This document shows, one piece after another, positions 1-6,230 of a stretch of 8,683 bases of DNA. The notes beneath the pieces were generated by a model. The model saw nothing but the letters and a program-made list of their open reading frames with translations. It had not been told where the DNA came from and made no database searches. Source of the stretch: an uncultured Gaiellaceae bacterium (lineage in GTDB: Bacteria; Actinomycetota; Thermoleophilia; Gaiellales; Gaiellaceae); contig CATPAS010000332.1 of assembly GCA_955652075.1 (NCBI GenBank), positions 1-8,683 on the forward strand, in the 5' to 3' direction. Position 1 is the stretch's first letter; every line of letters begins with the position of its first letter. The position numbers and the translations under genes are program-made.

Positions 1-78
1 CGCTTGACGTCGTTCATGAGGAGCATGATCCAATCACGCGGCGCTGTCTCTGCCGAAACCGGGAGAATGCGACACGAG

Positions 79-84
79 AGGAGG
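79..84 (+). promoter_or_regulatory. Ribosome binding site deciding the aminotransferase start
   Basis: AGGAGG lies three bases before the ATG at 88, within a longer purine run from 76. The spacing is short, but no other in-frame start (TTG 4, ATG 16, 25 or 67) has a match this good, so it supports the shorter protein. Confidence 0.6.
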
Positions 85-87
85 ACG

Positions 88-1473
88 ATGGCGACGCACG
101 CGACTGCAGAGCTGGATCGGACCAGGATTGCGACGCTCACGGCGCGCGAGCAGCAGCGGCTCGACGAGCGGACGCCCGAATCCCGCGCTCTGTACGAGCG
201 CGCACGGAAATCGCTCTCCGGCGGCGTGGCGTCGGCCTATCAGGAGAGAGAGCCCTGGCCGATCTACCTCTCGCACGGCGCCGGGTCTCACGTCTGGGAC
301 GTCGACGGGAACGAGATGGTCGACTTCCATAACGGCTTCGGCGCGATGGTGCAGGGACACGCGCATCCCGCGATCGTCCGCGCCGTTCGGGAGCGGGTGG
401 CCCTCGGCACGCACTTCGCCGCGCCGACCGAAGACGCGATTGTCGTCGCGGAGGAGCTCTCGCACCGGTTCGGCCTGCCCCGGTGGCGCTTCGTCAACTC
501 CGGAACGGAGGCGACGATGGACGCGATCCGTATTGCGCGCGCCCACACCGGACGCGACACGGTGGTGAAGATCTTCGGTTCGTACCACGGGCACCACGAC
601 TACGTGATGGTTTCGATCGGTTTTTTTTTTTATGATATTGGGTACAGCGAGATCTACTCATCCCTTCCATACGGAGCCGGGATTCCCAAGGCCGTGTCGG
701 ACCTGACCGTATCGGTGCCGTTCAACGACGCCGGAGCGATGGAGCGACGGCTCGAGCGGCTCTTCGAGGAAGGGCGCCCGCCCGCCTGCGTGATCATGGA
801 GCCGGCGATGATGAACCTCGGCGTCGTCATGCCCGAGCCCGGCTACCTCGAGGCGGTACGTGAGCTGACCCGGCGGCTGGGCGTGGTGTTGATCTTCGAC
901 GAAGTCAAGACCGGCCTCTGCATCGCGCCGGGCGGAGCAACCGAGTGGTTCGGCGTCACGGCCGATCTCGTGACGCTGGCCAAGACGCTCGGCGGGGGGC
1001 TCCCGGCCGGCGCCATCGGCGGCTCCGAGGAGCTCTTCGAAGTGGTCGAGCGTGGCACCGTCTACCAGGTCGGCACCTACAACGGGAACCCGCTATCCAT
1101 GGCCGCGGCGCGTGCGAGCTTGCTCGAAGTGCTGACACCCGATGCCTACGAGCATCTCGAAGCGTTGGAGGAGCGCCTGCTGACCGGCTGTCAGGCCGTC
1201 ATCGACCGCTACGCACTCCCGGGCTACGCCGTCGGAGTCGGCGCGAAGGGTTGTGTGACCTTCTCGCCAGCGCGGATCGTCGACTACGAGACCTTCAAGG
1301 CACATCAGGACGGCGAGCTCTCGGAGCTCGCATGGCTCTACAACATGAATCGCCGCGTCTTCATGACGCCGGGGCGTGAAGAGGAGTGGACGCTCTCGGT
1401 TCTGCACGTCCCGGAGGACTGCGACGCGTTCGTCGCTGCGTTCGAGGAGATGGCCGCCGACCTCACGGCCTGA
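88..1473 (+). CDS. Class III PLP-dependent aminotransferase (glutamate-1-semialdehyde 2,1-aminomutase-like)
   Basis: A 461-residue fold-type I, class III aminotransferase that uses pyridoxal phosphate to move an amino group; cytoplasmic. Visible motifs: NSGTEA (137-142) for cofactor phosphate binding, SYHGHHD (165-171) where an aromatic stacks on PLP, IFDEVKTG with Asp271 for the pyridine nitrogen, and TLAKTLGGG with Lys299 as the Schiff-base lysine. The C-terminal part carries a YNGNPLSMAA segment and ends with a small domain typical of the family. Length and motifs resemble glutamate-1-semialdehyde aminomutase, but no other haem-synthesis gene is nearby, so the substrate is open; many paralogues of this type are annotated only as 'aspartate aminotransferase family'. 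The ATG at 88 is chosen because AGGAGG lies just before it; the frame stays open upstream to a TTG at 4, but that extension looks non-coding. Oddity: an in-frame run of eleven T (621-631) gives a Phe-rich stretch just after the SYHGHHD motif. Confidence 0.9.
   Translation: MATHATAELDRTRIATLTAREQQRLDERTPESRALYERARKSLSGGVASAYQEREPWPIYLSHGAGSHVWDVDGNEMVDFHNGFGAMVQGHAHPAIVRAVRERVALGTHFAAPTEDAIVVAEELSHRFGLPRWRFVNSGTEATMDAIRIARAHTGRDTVVKIFGSYHGHHDYVMVSIGFFFYDIGYSEIYSSLPYGAGIPKAVSDLTVSVPFNDAGAMERRLERLFEEGRPPACVIMEPAMMNLGVVMPEPGYLEAVRELTRRLGVVLIFDEVKTGLCIAPGGATEWFGVTADLVTLAKTLGGGLPAGAIGGSEELFEVVERGTVYQVGTYNGNPLSMAAARASLLEVLTPDAYEHLEALEERLLTGCQAVIDRYALPGYAVGVGAKGCVTFSPARIVDYETFKAHQDGELSELAWLYNMNRRVFMTPGREEEWTLSVLHVPEDCDAFVAAFEEMAADLTA
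621..631 (+). repeat. T11 homopolymer tract inside the aminotransferase gene
   Basis: Eleven consecutive T follow GG at 619-620 in a gene that is otherwise GC-rich; the AT-rich patch goes on to about 672. As written, the tract is read in frame as three Phe plus the last base of a Gly codon and the first base of a Tyr codon. Losing one T would lead to a TGA at 704-706; gaining one would give a TGA at 633-635 immediately. Any length change by one therefore truncates the protein soon after the PLP-stacking motif. It could be a real slippage-prone tract or a base-call or assembly error; the sequence alone cannot tell. Confidence 0.9.
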
Positions 1474-1557
1474 CGCTCTGATACGAGAACGCCGGGTGCG
1501 TGGGCCTGACCCTTGTAACGGGCGAGCCGTTGCGCGAGTCTCAGCAGGACCCGAAGA

Positions 1558-1563
1558 AGGAGG
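1558..1563 (+). promoter_or_regulatory. Ribosome binding site of the molybdoenzyme gene
   Basis: AGGAGG, within AAGGAGG at 1557-1563, stands five bases before the ATG at 1569. It favours this ATG over in-frame upstream GTG/TTG codons that would add about 23 residues lacking any family resemblance. Confidence 0.8.
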
Positions 1564-1568
1564 ACGAG

Positions 1569-2174
1569 ATGCCCCCGATCTCGCGTGGCTTCAGAGGCCG
1601 GCATCGCGACGACGCTTCAAGCGACCGCGTCCCGCCCGGCCAGTACGTAACGGAAGACTTTCCGGTGCTTTCCGCCGGGCCGACGCCGCACACGCGCCTC
1701 GAGCAATGGGATTTCTCCATCACCGGTGAGGTCGACAATCCCCACCGCTGGAGCTGGGAAGAGTTCCGCGCGCTTCCGACCGAGGCGGTCACCGTCGACA
1801 TCCACTGCGTGACCAAGTGGTCCAAGCTGGATTCGGTCTGGGAAGGCGTGTCCGTCGACACGCTGCTCGAGGGGATCGAGACGTCGGGCGAATACGCCCT
1901 CCCTTTCTGTGACGGCGGCTACACGACCAACCTGCCGCTCGAGGACCTGACCGGGGGCAAGGCCTGGGTCGCGTTCGCATACGACGGCGAGCCGCTCGAG
2001 CCGGAGCACGGCGGCCCGGCGCGGCTGCTCGTGCCGCACCTCTATTTCTGGAAGAGCGCCAAATGGGTGCGGGGCATGCGGCTGGCGGTGACCAACGAGC
2101 CCGGCTTCTGGGAGACGAACGGCTACCACATCTACGGAGATCCATGGAAGGAGCAGCGGTACTGGGGCGACTGA
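1569..2174 (+). CDS. Sulfite-oxidase-like molybdopterin-dependent oxidoreductase
   Basis: A 201-residue protein of the sulfite oxidase/MsrP (YedY) molybdopterin-binding fold. It covers only the catalytic domain: no cytochrome b5 domain, no C-terminal dimerisation domain. Cys80, in VDIHCVTKW, matches the conserved cysteine that ligates molybdenum in this superfamily. A segment at 138-160 (GGPARLLVPHLYFW, then KSAKWVRG) matches the conserved cofactor-binding region, and the C-terminus (NEPGFWETNGYHIYGDPW) is typical of short actinobacterial 'sulfite oxidase-like' proteins. There is no twin-arginine signal or membrane segment, so it should be cytoplasmic, unlike MsrP. It sits 95 bases after the aminotransferase and overlaps the start of the flavin reductase gene, which makes that protein its likely electron partner. 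The natural substrate (sulfite, a sulfoxide, another oxyanion) cannot be read from the sequence. Confidence 0.9.
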   Translation: MPPISRGFRGRHRDDASSDRVPPGQYVTEDFPVLSAGPTPHTRLEQWDFSITGEVDNPHRWSWEEFRALPTEAVTVDIHCVTKWSKLDSVWEGVSVDTLLEGIETSGEYALPFCDGGYTTNLPLEDLTGGKAWVAFAYDGEPLEPEHGGPARLLVPHLYFWKSAKWVRGMRLAVTNEPGFWETNGYHIYGDPWKEQRYWGD

Positions 2175-2896
2175 ACTGGCTCGAGGCCGAAGTGGTGGAA
2201 ATCAGGCCCGAGACGAGCCAGACGAAGACGATCGGCTTCGAGGTGCCGGGATGGCCGGGTCACCGGGCAGGCCAGCACGTCGACGTCCGGCTGACCGCCG
2301 AGGACGGCTATCAGGCCGAGCGCACCTACTCGATCGCCTCGGCCGTCGACGACTCGCGGATCGAGCTGACCGTCGAGCGGCTCGATGACGGCGAGGTCTC
2401 GCCCTATCTCACCGATGAGCTTCGCCCCGGTGACACGATCGAGTTACGGGGCCCGGTTGGTGGTTACTTCGTCTGGGACCCGCACGCGCAGGGCACGGTG
2501 TTTCTGGTCGGCGGCGGCTCGGGCGTCGTCCCGCTGATGGCGATGGCAAGGCAACGCGCAGCCGAGGGAAGCAAGATCCCGACGCGCCTGCTCTACTCGG
2601 CGCGAACCTGGGATGACGTGATCTATCGCGACGAGCTCACACGTCTCGCCGCTGGAGACGCGGGGCTCGACCTCGTCTACACACTCACACGTGCGCAGCC
2701 GCCGGGGTGGGAGGGATACGGCCGCCGCGTCGACCTCGAGCTGCTCGCCGAGGTGGCGCCGGCCCCTGCCGTGCTCGCCGTGGCATTCGTCTGCGGCCCG
2801 ACGCCGTTCGTCGAGGCCGTCGCGAGCGGTCTCGTCCAGCTCGGACACGTCCCGGCGCGAGTCAAGACCGAGCGCTTCGGCCCGACAGGAGGATGA
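2144..2896 (+). CDS. FAD/NAD(P)H-binding ferredoxin-reductase-type oxidoreductase
   Basis: A 250-residue reductase of the ferredoxin-NADP+ reductase superfamily. The N-terminal beta-barrel (about 10-110) has RTYS at 60-63 for FAD binding and a second flavin/phosphate-contacting stretch, GDTIELRGPVGGYF, at 96-109. The C-terminal nucleotide-binding domain has VGGGSGVVP (GGGSG at 123-127) and CGPTPF (217-222), the usual NAD(P)H-side motif. It stops after FGPTGG with no plant-type 2Fe-2S domain, so electrons probably pass from FAD directly to a partner protein. The best partner is the molybdoenzyme, whose 3' end it overlaps by 31 bases. The start is uncertain: ATG 2144 has GGAG four bases upstream, and the family-like sequence begins around residue 10 (LNWLEAEVVEI). 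A CTG at 2171 behind AAGGAG (2148-2153) is a less likely alternative. Confidence 0.88.
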   Translation: MEGAAVLGRLNWLEAEVVEIRPETSQTKTIGFEVPGWPGHRAGQHVDVRLTAEDGYQAERTYSIASAVDDSRIELTVERLDDGEVSPYLTDELRPGDTIELRGPVGGYFVWDPHAQGTVFLVGGGSGVVPLMAMARQRAAEGSKIPTRLLYSARTWDDVIYRDELTRLAAGDAGLDLVYTLTRAQPPGWEGYGRRVDLELLAEVAPAPAVLAVAFVCGPTPFVEAVASGLVQLGHVPARVKTERFGPTGG

Positions 2897-2897
2897 G

Positions 2898-3167
2898 ATG
2901 GACGCACTGATGCTCGACGGCAATGCAGCAGCAGGCCTGCTCCAGGAGATCTTCGGCTCCGAGATGACGACCGCGGTGGGAACGTGCCACGCTTGCGGGA
3001 CCGCGGGCGAAGTCGGCGGCGTGTTCCTCTATCGCGGCGCGGGCCTCGTCTTCCGCTGCCCGCAGTGCGACGCCGTCCTGATGAAGATCGTCGTCGGGGG
3101 CACGCGACGGTGGATCGACCTCCGCGGTCTACGCGCGCTCGAGCTGGACCTCGAGCTTGGGACTTAG
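2898..3167 (+). CDS. DUF6510-type small zinc-ribbon-like protein
   Basis: An 89-residue protein that I recognise as resembling the DUF6510 family of actinobacteria, whose function is unknown. It starts with MDALMLDGNAAAGLLQEIFG, a helix-like lead typical of that family, followed by two cysteine pairs: Cys30-x2-Cys33 (CHAC) and Cys54-x2-Cys57 (CPQC). The pairs are spaced as in a zinc ribbon, with a short beta-rich insert between them. The C-terminus (RWIDLRGLRALELDLEL) is charged and has no further cysteine. AGGAGG at 2887-2892 stands five bases before the ATG, and only one base separates it from the stop codon of the reductase gene, so the two are surely co-transcribed. A metal-binding accessory role, or a small electron carrier if iron rather than zinc is bound, is inference from the cysteines and the context. 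Confidence 0.82.
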   Translation: MDALMLDGNAAAGLLQEIFGSEMTTAVGTCHACGTAGEVGGVFLYRGAGLVFRCPQCDAVLMKIVVGGTRRWIDLRGLRALELDLELGT

Positions 3168-3181
3168 TGGCTCAGAGCCAC
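3167..3181. terminator. Perfect inverted repeat between convergent genes, possible bidirectional terminator
   Basis: GTGGCTC (3167-3173) and GAGCCAC (3175-3181) are perfect complements around one A. A realistic RNA hairpin would have a 5-6 bp stem with a 3-5 base loop. It starts on the last base of the DUF6510-type stop codon and ends 13 bases before the 3' end of the desaturase gene, where a terminator serving both strands would be expected. No T run follows on either side, so it is not a classical intrinsic terminator. Confidence 0.35.
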
Positions 3182-3194
3182 CAAGTTCGAGGGC

Positions 3195-4292
3195 TCAGCC
3201 CATTTCGATCTCTGCGCGTAGTCCGGCGCGGCCGAGGAAACGAAGATGGCGGAAGTGAGAGCCGAGTGCGGCTCGAAGCGTCGGCTGCACCGTGTAGCGC
3301 ACGCCGTGGCGCAGGCAGTTTCGCTCGACGATCGGAGCGATCGTCGGGTAGAGCGTGTGCGGCAGCCGCGGGAAGAGGTGGTGCTCGATCTGGTAGTTGA
3401 GCCCGCCCAGCGCCCACGTCAGGAGTTTGTTGTGGGGGCAGAAGTCGACCGTCGTCTCGACCTCGTGCACGGCCCAGGCACGTCTGTCGGACACAAGATC
3501 GGCCGGTGAAGCGAAGCTCGCCTCTTCGACACAGGGCGCGAGCTGAAATGTGATCGCCATGATCACGCTTCCCACCATGCTGAGCCCGAGGTACACCGTC
3601 GCAACCTTCCACCACGGAAACACGAGCAGCGGTAGAACGATCGCCCAGGTGGCGTAGAACACCTTGCCGCCGACCAAACCGGCCAGCGTCCAACCGGAGG
3701 GAAACCGGAGCGCGCTCTTACCGATCGACCCTACCCGGATGCTGTTGATGTCTCCCAGCGTCTGCCAACGCAGCCCCATCAACGAGTACAGCGGCCAGAC
3801 GTAGATGTGCTGGAACCGGTACCACGGCCGCGTCGGTTGGATCGGCGAGAATCTTGCATACGGCGTCTTCTCGATGTCGTCGTCGTACCCATCGACATTC
3901 GTGTAGGTGTGGTGCGCGACATTGTGCTTGACACGCCAGGCGTAGCTGCTGAAGCCGAGGAGTGCATCGGCGGTCCAACCGACGAGGTGATTGTGGCGGC
4001 GGCTCTTGAAATATGAACCGTGATTGGCGTCGTGCTGGACGCAAAAGGCGACCAGCGTAGCGCCGGCGAGCAAGCCCCCAAGGCACAGTGCGACCACCAC
4101 TCCGTCCAGTCGCGTGAATAGCAGCACGGCCCATGAAGAAACGATGAGCCCGACCGCGATCGGGGCCTTCAAGTAGAGCTGAAGCGACGCTCGCAGCCGA
4201 ACGTCTCGGTCCGACAGATGGCGTTCGACCTCGGCGCGCGTGTCGCGGAGAAACGCGCCGCCCGTCTCGAATGTCGCCTTGTCCGTTTCCAT
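3195..4292 (-). CDS. Membrane fatty acid desaturase (acyl-CoA/acyl-lipid, three histidine boxes)
   Basis: A 365-residue di-iron membrane desaturase that introduces a double bond into a fatty acyl chain using O2 and two electrons. All three histidine boxes are present: HDANH (87-91), HNVAHH (123-128) and QIEHH (301-305). A glutamine beginning the third box is typical of the linoleoyl-CoA/front-end desaturase branch; there is no fused cytochrome b5 domain, as is usual in bacterial members. Hydrophobic segments at about 39-59, 65-83, 211-228 and 231-250 form the membrane part. GGAGG (complement of 4299-4303) stands six bases before the ATG at 4292; a tandem ATG at 4295 is an alternative giving one more Met. 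The frame is open further upstream to a GTG near 4418, but that Arg/Ser-rich extension does not look like part of the enzyme. Electron donor and regiospecificity are unknown. It is convergent with the redox genes and divergent from the glycosylase operon. Confidence 0.93.
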   Translation of the reverse strand: METDKATFETGGAFLRDTRAEVERHLSDRDVRLRASLQLYLKAPIAVGLIVSSWAVLLFTRLDGVVVALCLGGLLAGATLVAFCVQHDANHGSYFKSRRHNHLVGWTADALLGFSSYAWRVKHNVAHHTYTNVDGYDDDIEKTPYARFSPIQPTRPWYRFQHIYVWPLYSLMGLRWQTLGDINSIRVGSIGKSALRFPSGWTLAGLVGGKVFYATWAIVLPLLVFPWWKVATVYLGLSMVGSVIMAITFQLAPCVEEASFASPADLVSDRRAWAVHEVETTVDFCPHNKLLTWALGGLNYQIEHHLFPRLPHTLYPTIAPIVERNCLRHGVRYTVQPTLRAALGSHFRHLRFLGRAGLRAEIEMG

Positions 4293-4298
4293 CATCGG

Positions 4299-4303
4299 CC
4301 TCC
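4299..4303 (-). promoter_or_regulatory. Ribosome binding site of the desaturase gene
   Basis: The minus strand reads GGAGG here, six bases before the ATG at 4292 and three before the ATG at 4295. This supports the second of the two adjacent ATG codons and argues against the longer open frame upstream. Confidence 0.65.
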
Positions 4304-4317
4304 GTCTCAGCGGGATC

Positions 4318-4341
4318 GCCGACACCGTTGATCGGGTCGGC
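4318..4341 (-). promoter_or_regulatory. Imperfect inverted repeat in the desaturase leader
   Basis: GCCGAC (4318-4323) pairs with GTCGGC (4336-4341); CCG (4325-4327) pairs with CGG (4333-4335) inside it, leaving one unpaired A and a five-base loop. The result is a nine-pair imperfect dyad some 25 bases before the desaturase start. It could be an operator or an RNA hairpin in the leader. GC-rich DNA makes such repeats often by chance, so this is only a candidate. The rest of the 157-base divergent region (4293-4449) shows no convincing -35/-10 pair in either direction. Confidence 0.25.
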
Positions 4342-4449
4342 CGCAATCTGCTTCTCGCAGTGCTCTGAGCGAGACCTTTCTTGCTGGGCCACCTGCTCTG
4401 GAGCCCGGCAAGCACCACACAGTACCGATGACTCCCGCAGACTGGTCGG

Positions 4450-5259
4450 GTGGCCCTCCTCGAAGTTTCGCAGCCCTACGACTTCGACCTCTCACTCGAT
4501 CGCTTTACGTTCTGGGGCGTCGACCGGGCGAACGTCTGGCGCGACGGTGGTCTTCATCGAGTCGTCGACGGGCGTGAGGTCAGGATCACTGCGGCCGACG
4601 GTGGCGTGCAGGTCGAGCCGTTCGACGCGGCCATCGAGCCGGTCGTGCGCAAGCTCCTCGGGCTCGAGCTCGACCTGCCGCCGTTCCTCGAATTCGCGCA
4701 GGACGATCCGGTGCTCGCCGAAGCGGTACGGCGCTTCCCCGGCTTCCGCCCGCCGCTCGCGCCAGACCCGTTCGAGGCGCTCGTCTCGTCGATCACCGCA
4801 CAGCAGGTGTCGCTGCACTCCGCGTTCGCCGTTCGCAGCCGGTTCATCGACCGCTTCGGCATCGCCGCGGAGCACGCCGCCGGCTTCCCGACCCGCGAAC
4901 GCGTCGCGGTGGCGACCGAGGACGAGCTGACGGAGCTCGGCTTCTCCCGTCGCAAGGCGGAGTACGTGCTCGGCATCGCGCGCGTGGATCTCGACTTCGA
5001 CGAGCTGAGCACGCTCCCCGACGATGAGGTCAAGGCACGGCTGACGACACTTCGCGGGCTCGGCGAGTGGAGCGCGGACTGGTTCCTCGCGCGGCACCTC
5101 GCCCGGCCCGAGGCCTGGCCCGCCGGCGACCTCGGCCTGCGTAAGGCGGTGCTCGCGTTCTACCCTGAGACGACAGACGTCCGTGCCGCGGGTGTCCGGT
5201 TCCACCCCTTCCAGAACCTCAGCGCCCACTACCTGCTCGCCGCCCTGCGCTACAGATGA
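4450..5259 (+). CDS. AlkA-like DNA-3-methyladenine glycosylase (HhH-GPD superfamily)
   Basis: A 269-residue base-excision-repair glycosylase that removes alkylated purines. An N-terminal beta-rich domain (about 1-85) precedes the all-helical HhH-GPD domain (about 95-265), as in E. coli AlkA. Visible features: SSITAQQVSLHSA near 114-126, matching the first conserved helix; the helix-hairpin-helix at about 198-211 (LRGLGEWSADW); and Asp227 in PAGDLGLRKAV, at the position of the catalytic aspartate. There is no four-cysteine iron-sulfur cluster, which argues against the Nth/MutY branch. The start must be the GTG at 4450 or later: an in-frame TGA at 4429-4431 closes the frame and no start lies between. 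No good ribosome binding site is seen, so it may be weakly translated or leaderless. First gene of a five-gene coupled operon; its stop overlaps the next start as ATGA. Confidence 0.88.
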   Translation: MALLEVSQPYDFDLSLDRFTFWGVDRANVWRDGGLHRVVDGREVRITAADGGVQVEPFDAAIEPVVRKLLGLELDLPPFLEFAQDDPVLAEAVRRFPGFRPPLAPDPFEALVSSITAQQVSLHSAFAVRSRFIDRFGIAAEHAAGFPTRERVAVATEDELTELGFSRRKAEYVLGIARVDLDFDELSTLPDDEVKARLTTLRGLGEWSADWFLARHLARPEAWPAGDLGLRKAVLAFYPETTDVRAAGVRFHPFQNLSAHYLLAALRYR

Positions 5260-6230
5260 CCATCCGCCCCGCCACGAAGAACGACCAGGAGCTCATCCGC
5301 CAGTTGTGGATGGAGTTCCAGGCCGAGCTCCCCGAGCCCGAGTACCTGCAGGAGACCTGGGAGGACGCGTGGTCCGACCTCGCCCAGACGGTGCGGGAGG
5401 GCGTCGCCCTCATCGCCGAGGAGGAGGAACGCGCCGTCGGGTTCGTCTTCTGCATCCTCGGGGAGCGCGGGCGGAAGACCGCGCACGTCACGGACATCTA
5501 CGTGCGGCCCGATGCGCGCAACAAGGGAATCGGTCGGGCGCTGCTCGCAGGGATCCTCGAGCCTGCTCGTGCCGCGGGCCTCGACCACGTCAGTCTCGAG
5601 GTGCTGATCAGGAACAGCGATGCCCGACGCCTGTACGAGCGTCTCGGTTTCACTCCCGTGGACGTGTTCATGGTCGCGCCGGTCGGCGCGCTCGCCGATC
5701 AGCTCGGGAGCGACGAGCGTCCGGCCTCTGCCGGATCGCTGCACGTCCAGACCGACGACGAGGCGGGCGTCGAGCGCGCGGTGACGCAGTTCCTGCCACG
5801 TCTCGGGCGTTCGGCGCACACCGAAGTGACGTCGCTGCGCAGCGGCTGGGTGACGGTCGTCGACGAGCTCTGTGACCACAACCGCAGCGCTCAGCGGCGT
5901 CTTGGTGCAGAGCTGTCCGAGCGAATGGGAGTTCCCGTGGTTGCACTGGCCCTCGAGGAGGAGGCAGTCGTGCGCTTCCTCCTGTTCGAGCGCGGCCGCA
6001 TGGTGGACGAGTACCTCTCCGTTCCGACGTATTACGGCGAGTTGAGCAAGGCCGACGAATTGTCGTTGTCCGCAAATCCGACGCTTGCCGCACGTCTCAC
6101 CGGCGCAGACCCCGCGCGGGTGCGCGCGGTTGCACGCGTCGCCTCGTCGCCCTCCGAGCTACCGCCCGCACGCGAGCTGCTCGGTGAGATCGCCGACGTG
6201 CTCGGGCTCGAGGCTAGGATCGACCGGTGA
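5256..6230 (+). CDS. GNAT acetyltransferase with uncharacterised C-terminal domain
   Basis: A 324-residue two-part protein. Residues 1 to about 145 are a GNAT N-acetyltransferase domain: MTIRPATKND start, a beta strand TDIYV before the acetyl-CoA pyrophosphate loop RPDARNKGIGRALL (84-97; R/N-x-x-G-x-G type), and NSDARRLYERLGF (120-132), the usual C-terminal motif. The remainder, about 160-324, is not part of GNAT: it has a predicted alpha/beta character with hydrophobic strands (VPVVALALEEEAVVRFLLFERG), a conserved-looking VDEYLSVPTYYGEL and a helical tail after an LTGADPARVRAVAR segment. I do not recognise this domain. The acceptor substrate is unknown. The ATG at 5256 overlaps the glycosylase stop (ATGA) and has no ribosome binding site of its own, so translation is probably coupled. 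The stop overlaps the next GTG. Confidence 0.85.
   Translation: MTIRPATKNDQELIRQLWMEFQAELPEPEYLQETWEDAWSDLAQTVREGVALIAEEEERAVGFVFCILGERGRKTAHVTDIYVRPDARNKGIGRALLAGILEPARAAGLDHVSLEVLIRNSDARRLYERLGFTPVDVFMVAPVGALADQLGSDERPASAGSLHVQTDDEAGVERAVTQFLPRLGRSAHTEVTSLRSGWVTVVDELCDHNRSAQRRLGAELSERMGVPVVALALEEEAVVRFLLFERGRMVDEYLSVPTYYGELSKADELSLSANPTLAARLTGADPARVRAVARVASSPSELPPARELLGEIADVLGLEARIDR

Noticed and set aside
4..36. TTGACG at 4-9 as a -35 box for the aminotransferase
   Set aside because: No acceptable -10 sequence lies 16-18 bases downstream, and the window edge prevents a fair look at the upstream context.
4..87. Upstream extension of the aminotransferase to TTG 4
   Set aside because: The added 28 residues show no family resemblance, and the AGGAGG at 79-84 serves the ATG at 88.
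34..597. 187-codon open frame on the minus strand opposite the aminotransferase
   Set aside because: It is antisense to a clear aminotransferase, has Arg/Val/Gly/Asp-heavy composition typical of shadows in GC-rich codons and shows no recognisable domain.
3138..3157. Short direct repeat CTCGAGCT twice at the end of the DUF6510-type gene
   Set aside because: It lies in coding sequence for repeated Leu-Glu-Leu-Asp residues and is explained by codon choice.
3195..4292. Functional pairing of the desaturase with the flavin reductase on the other strand
   Set aside because: Mycobacterial DesA3 uses an adjacent reductase, but that one carries an iron-sulfur domain; here the reductase has none, lies on the opposite strand and is packed with the molybdoenzyme.
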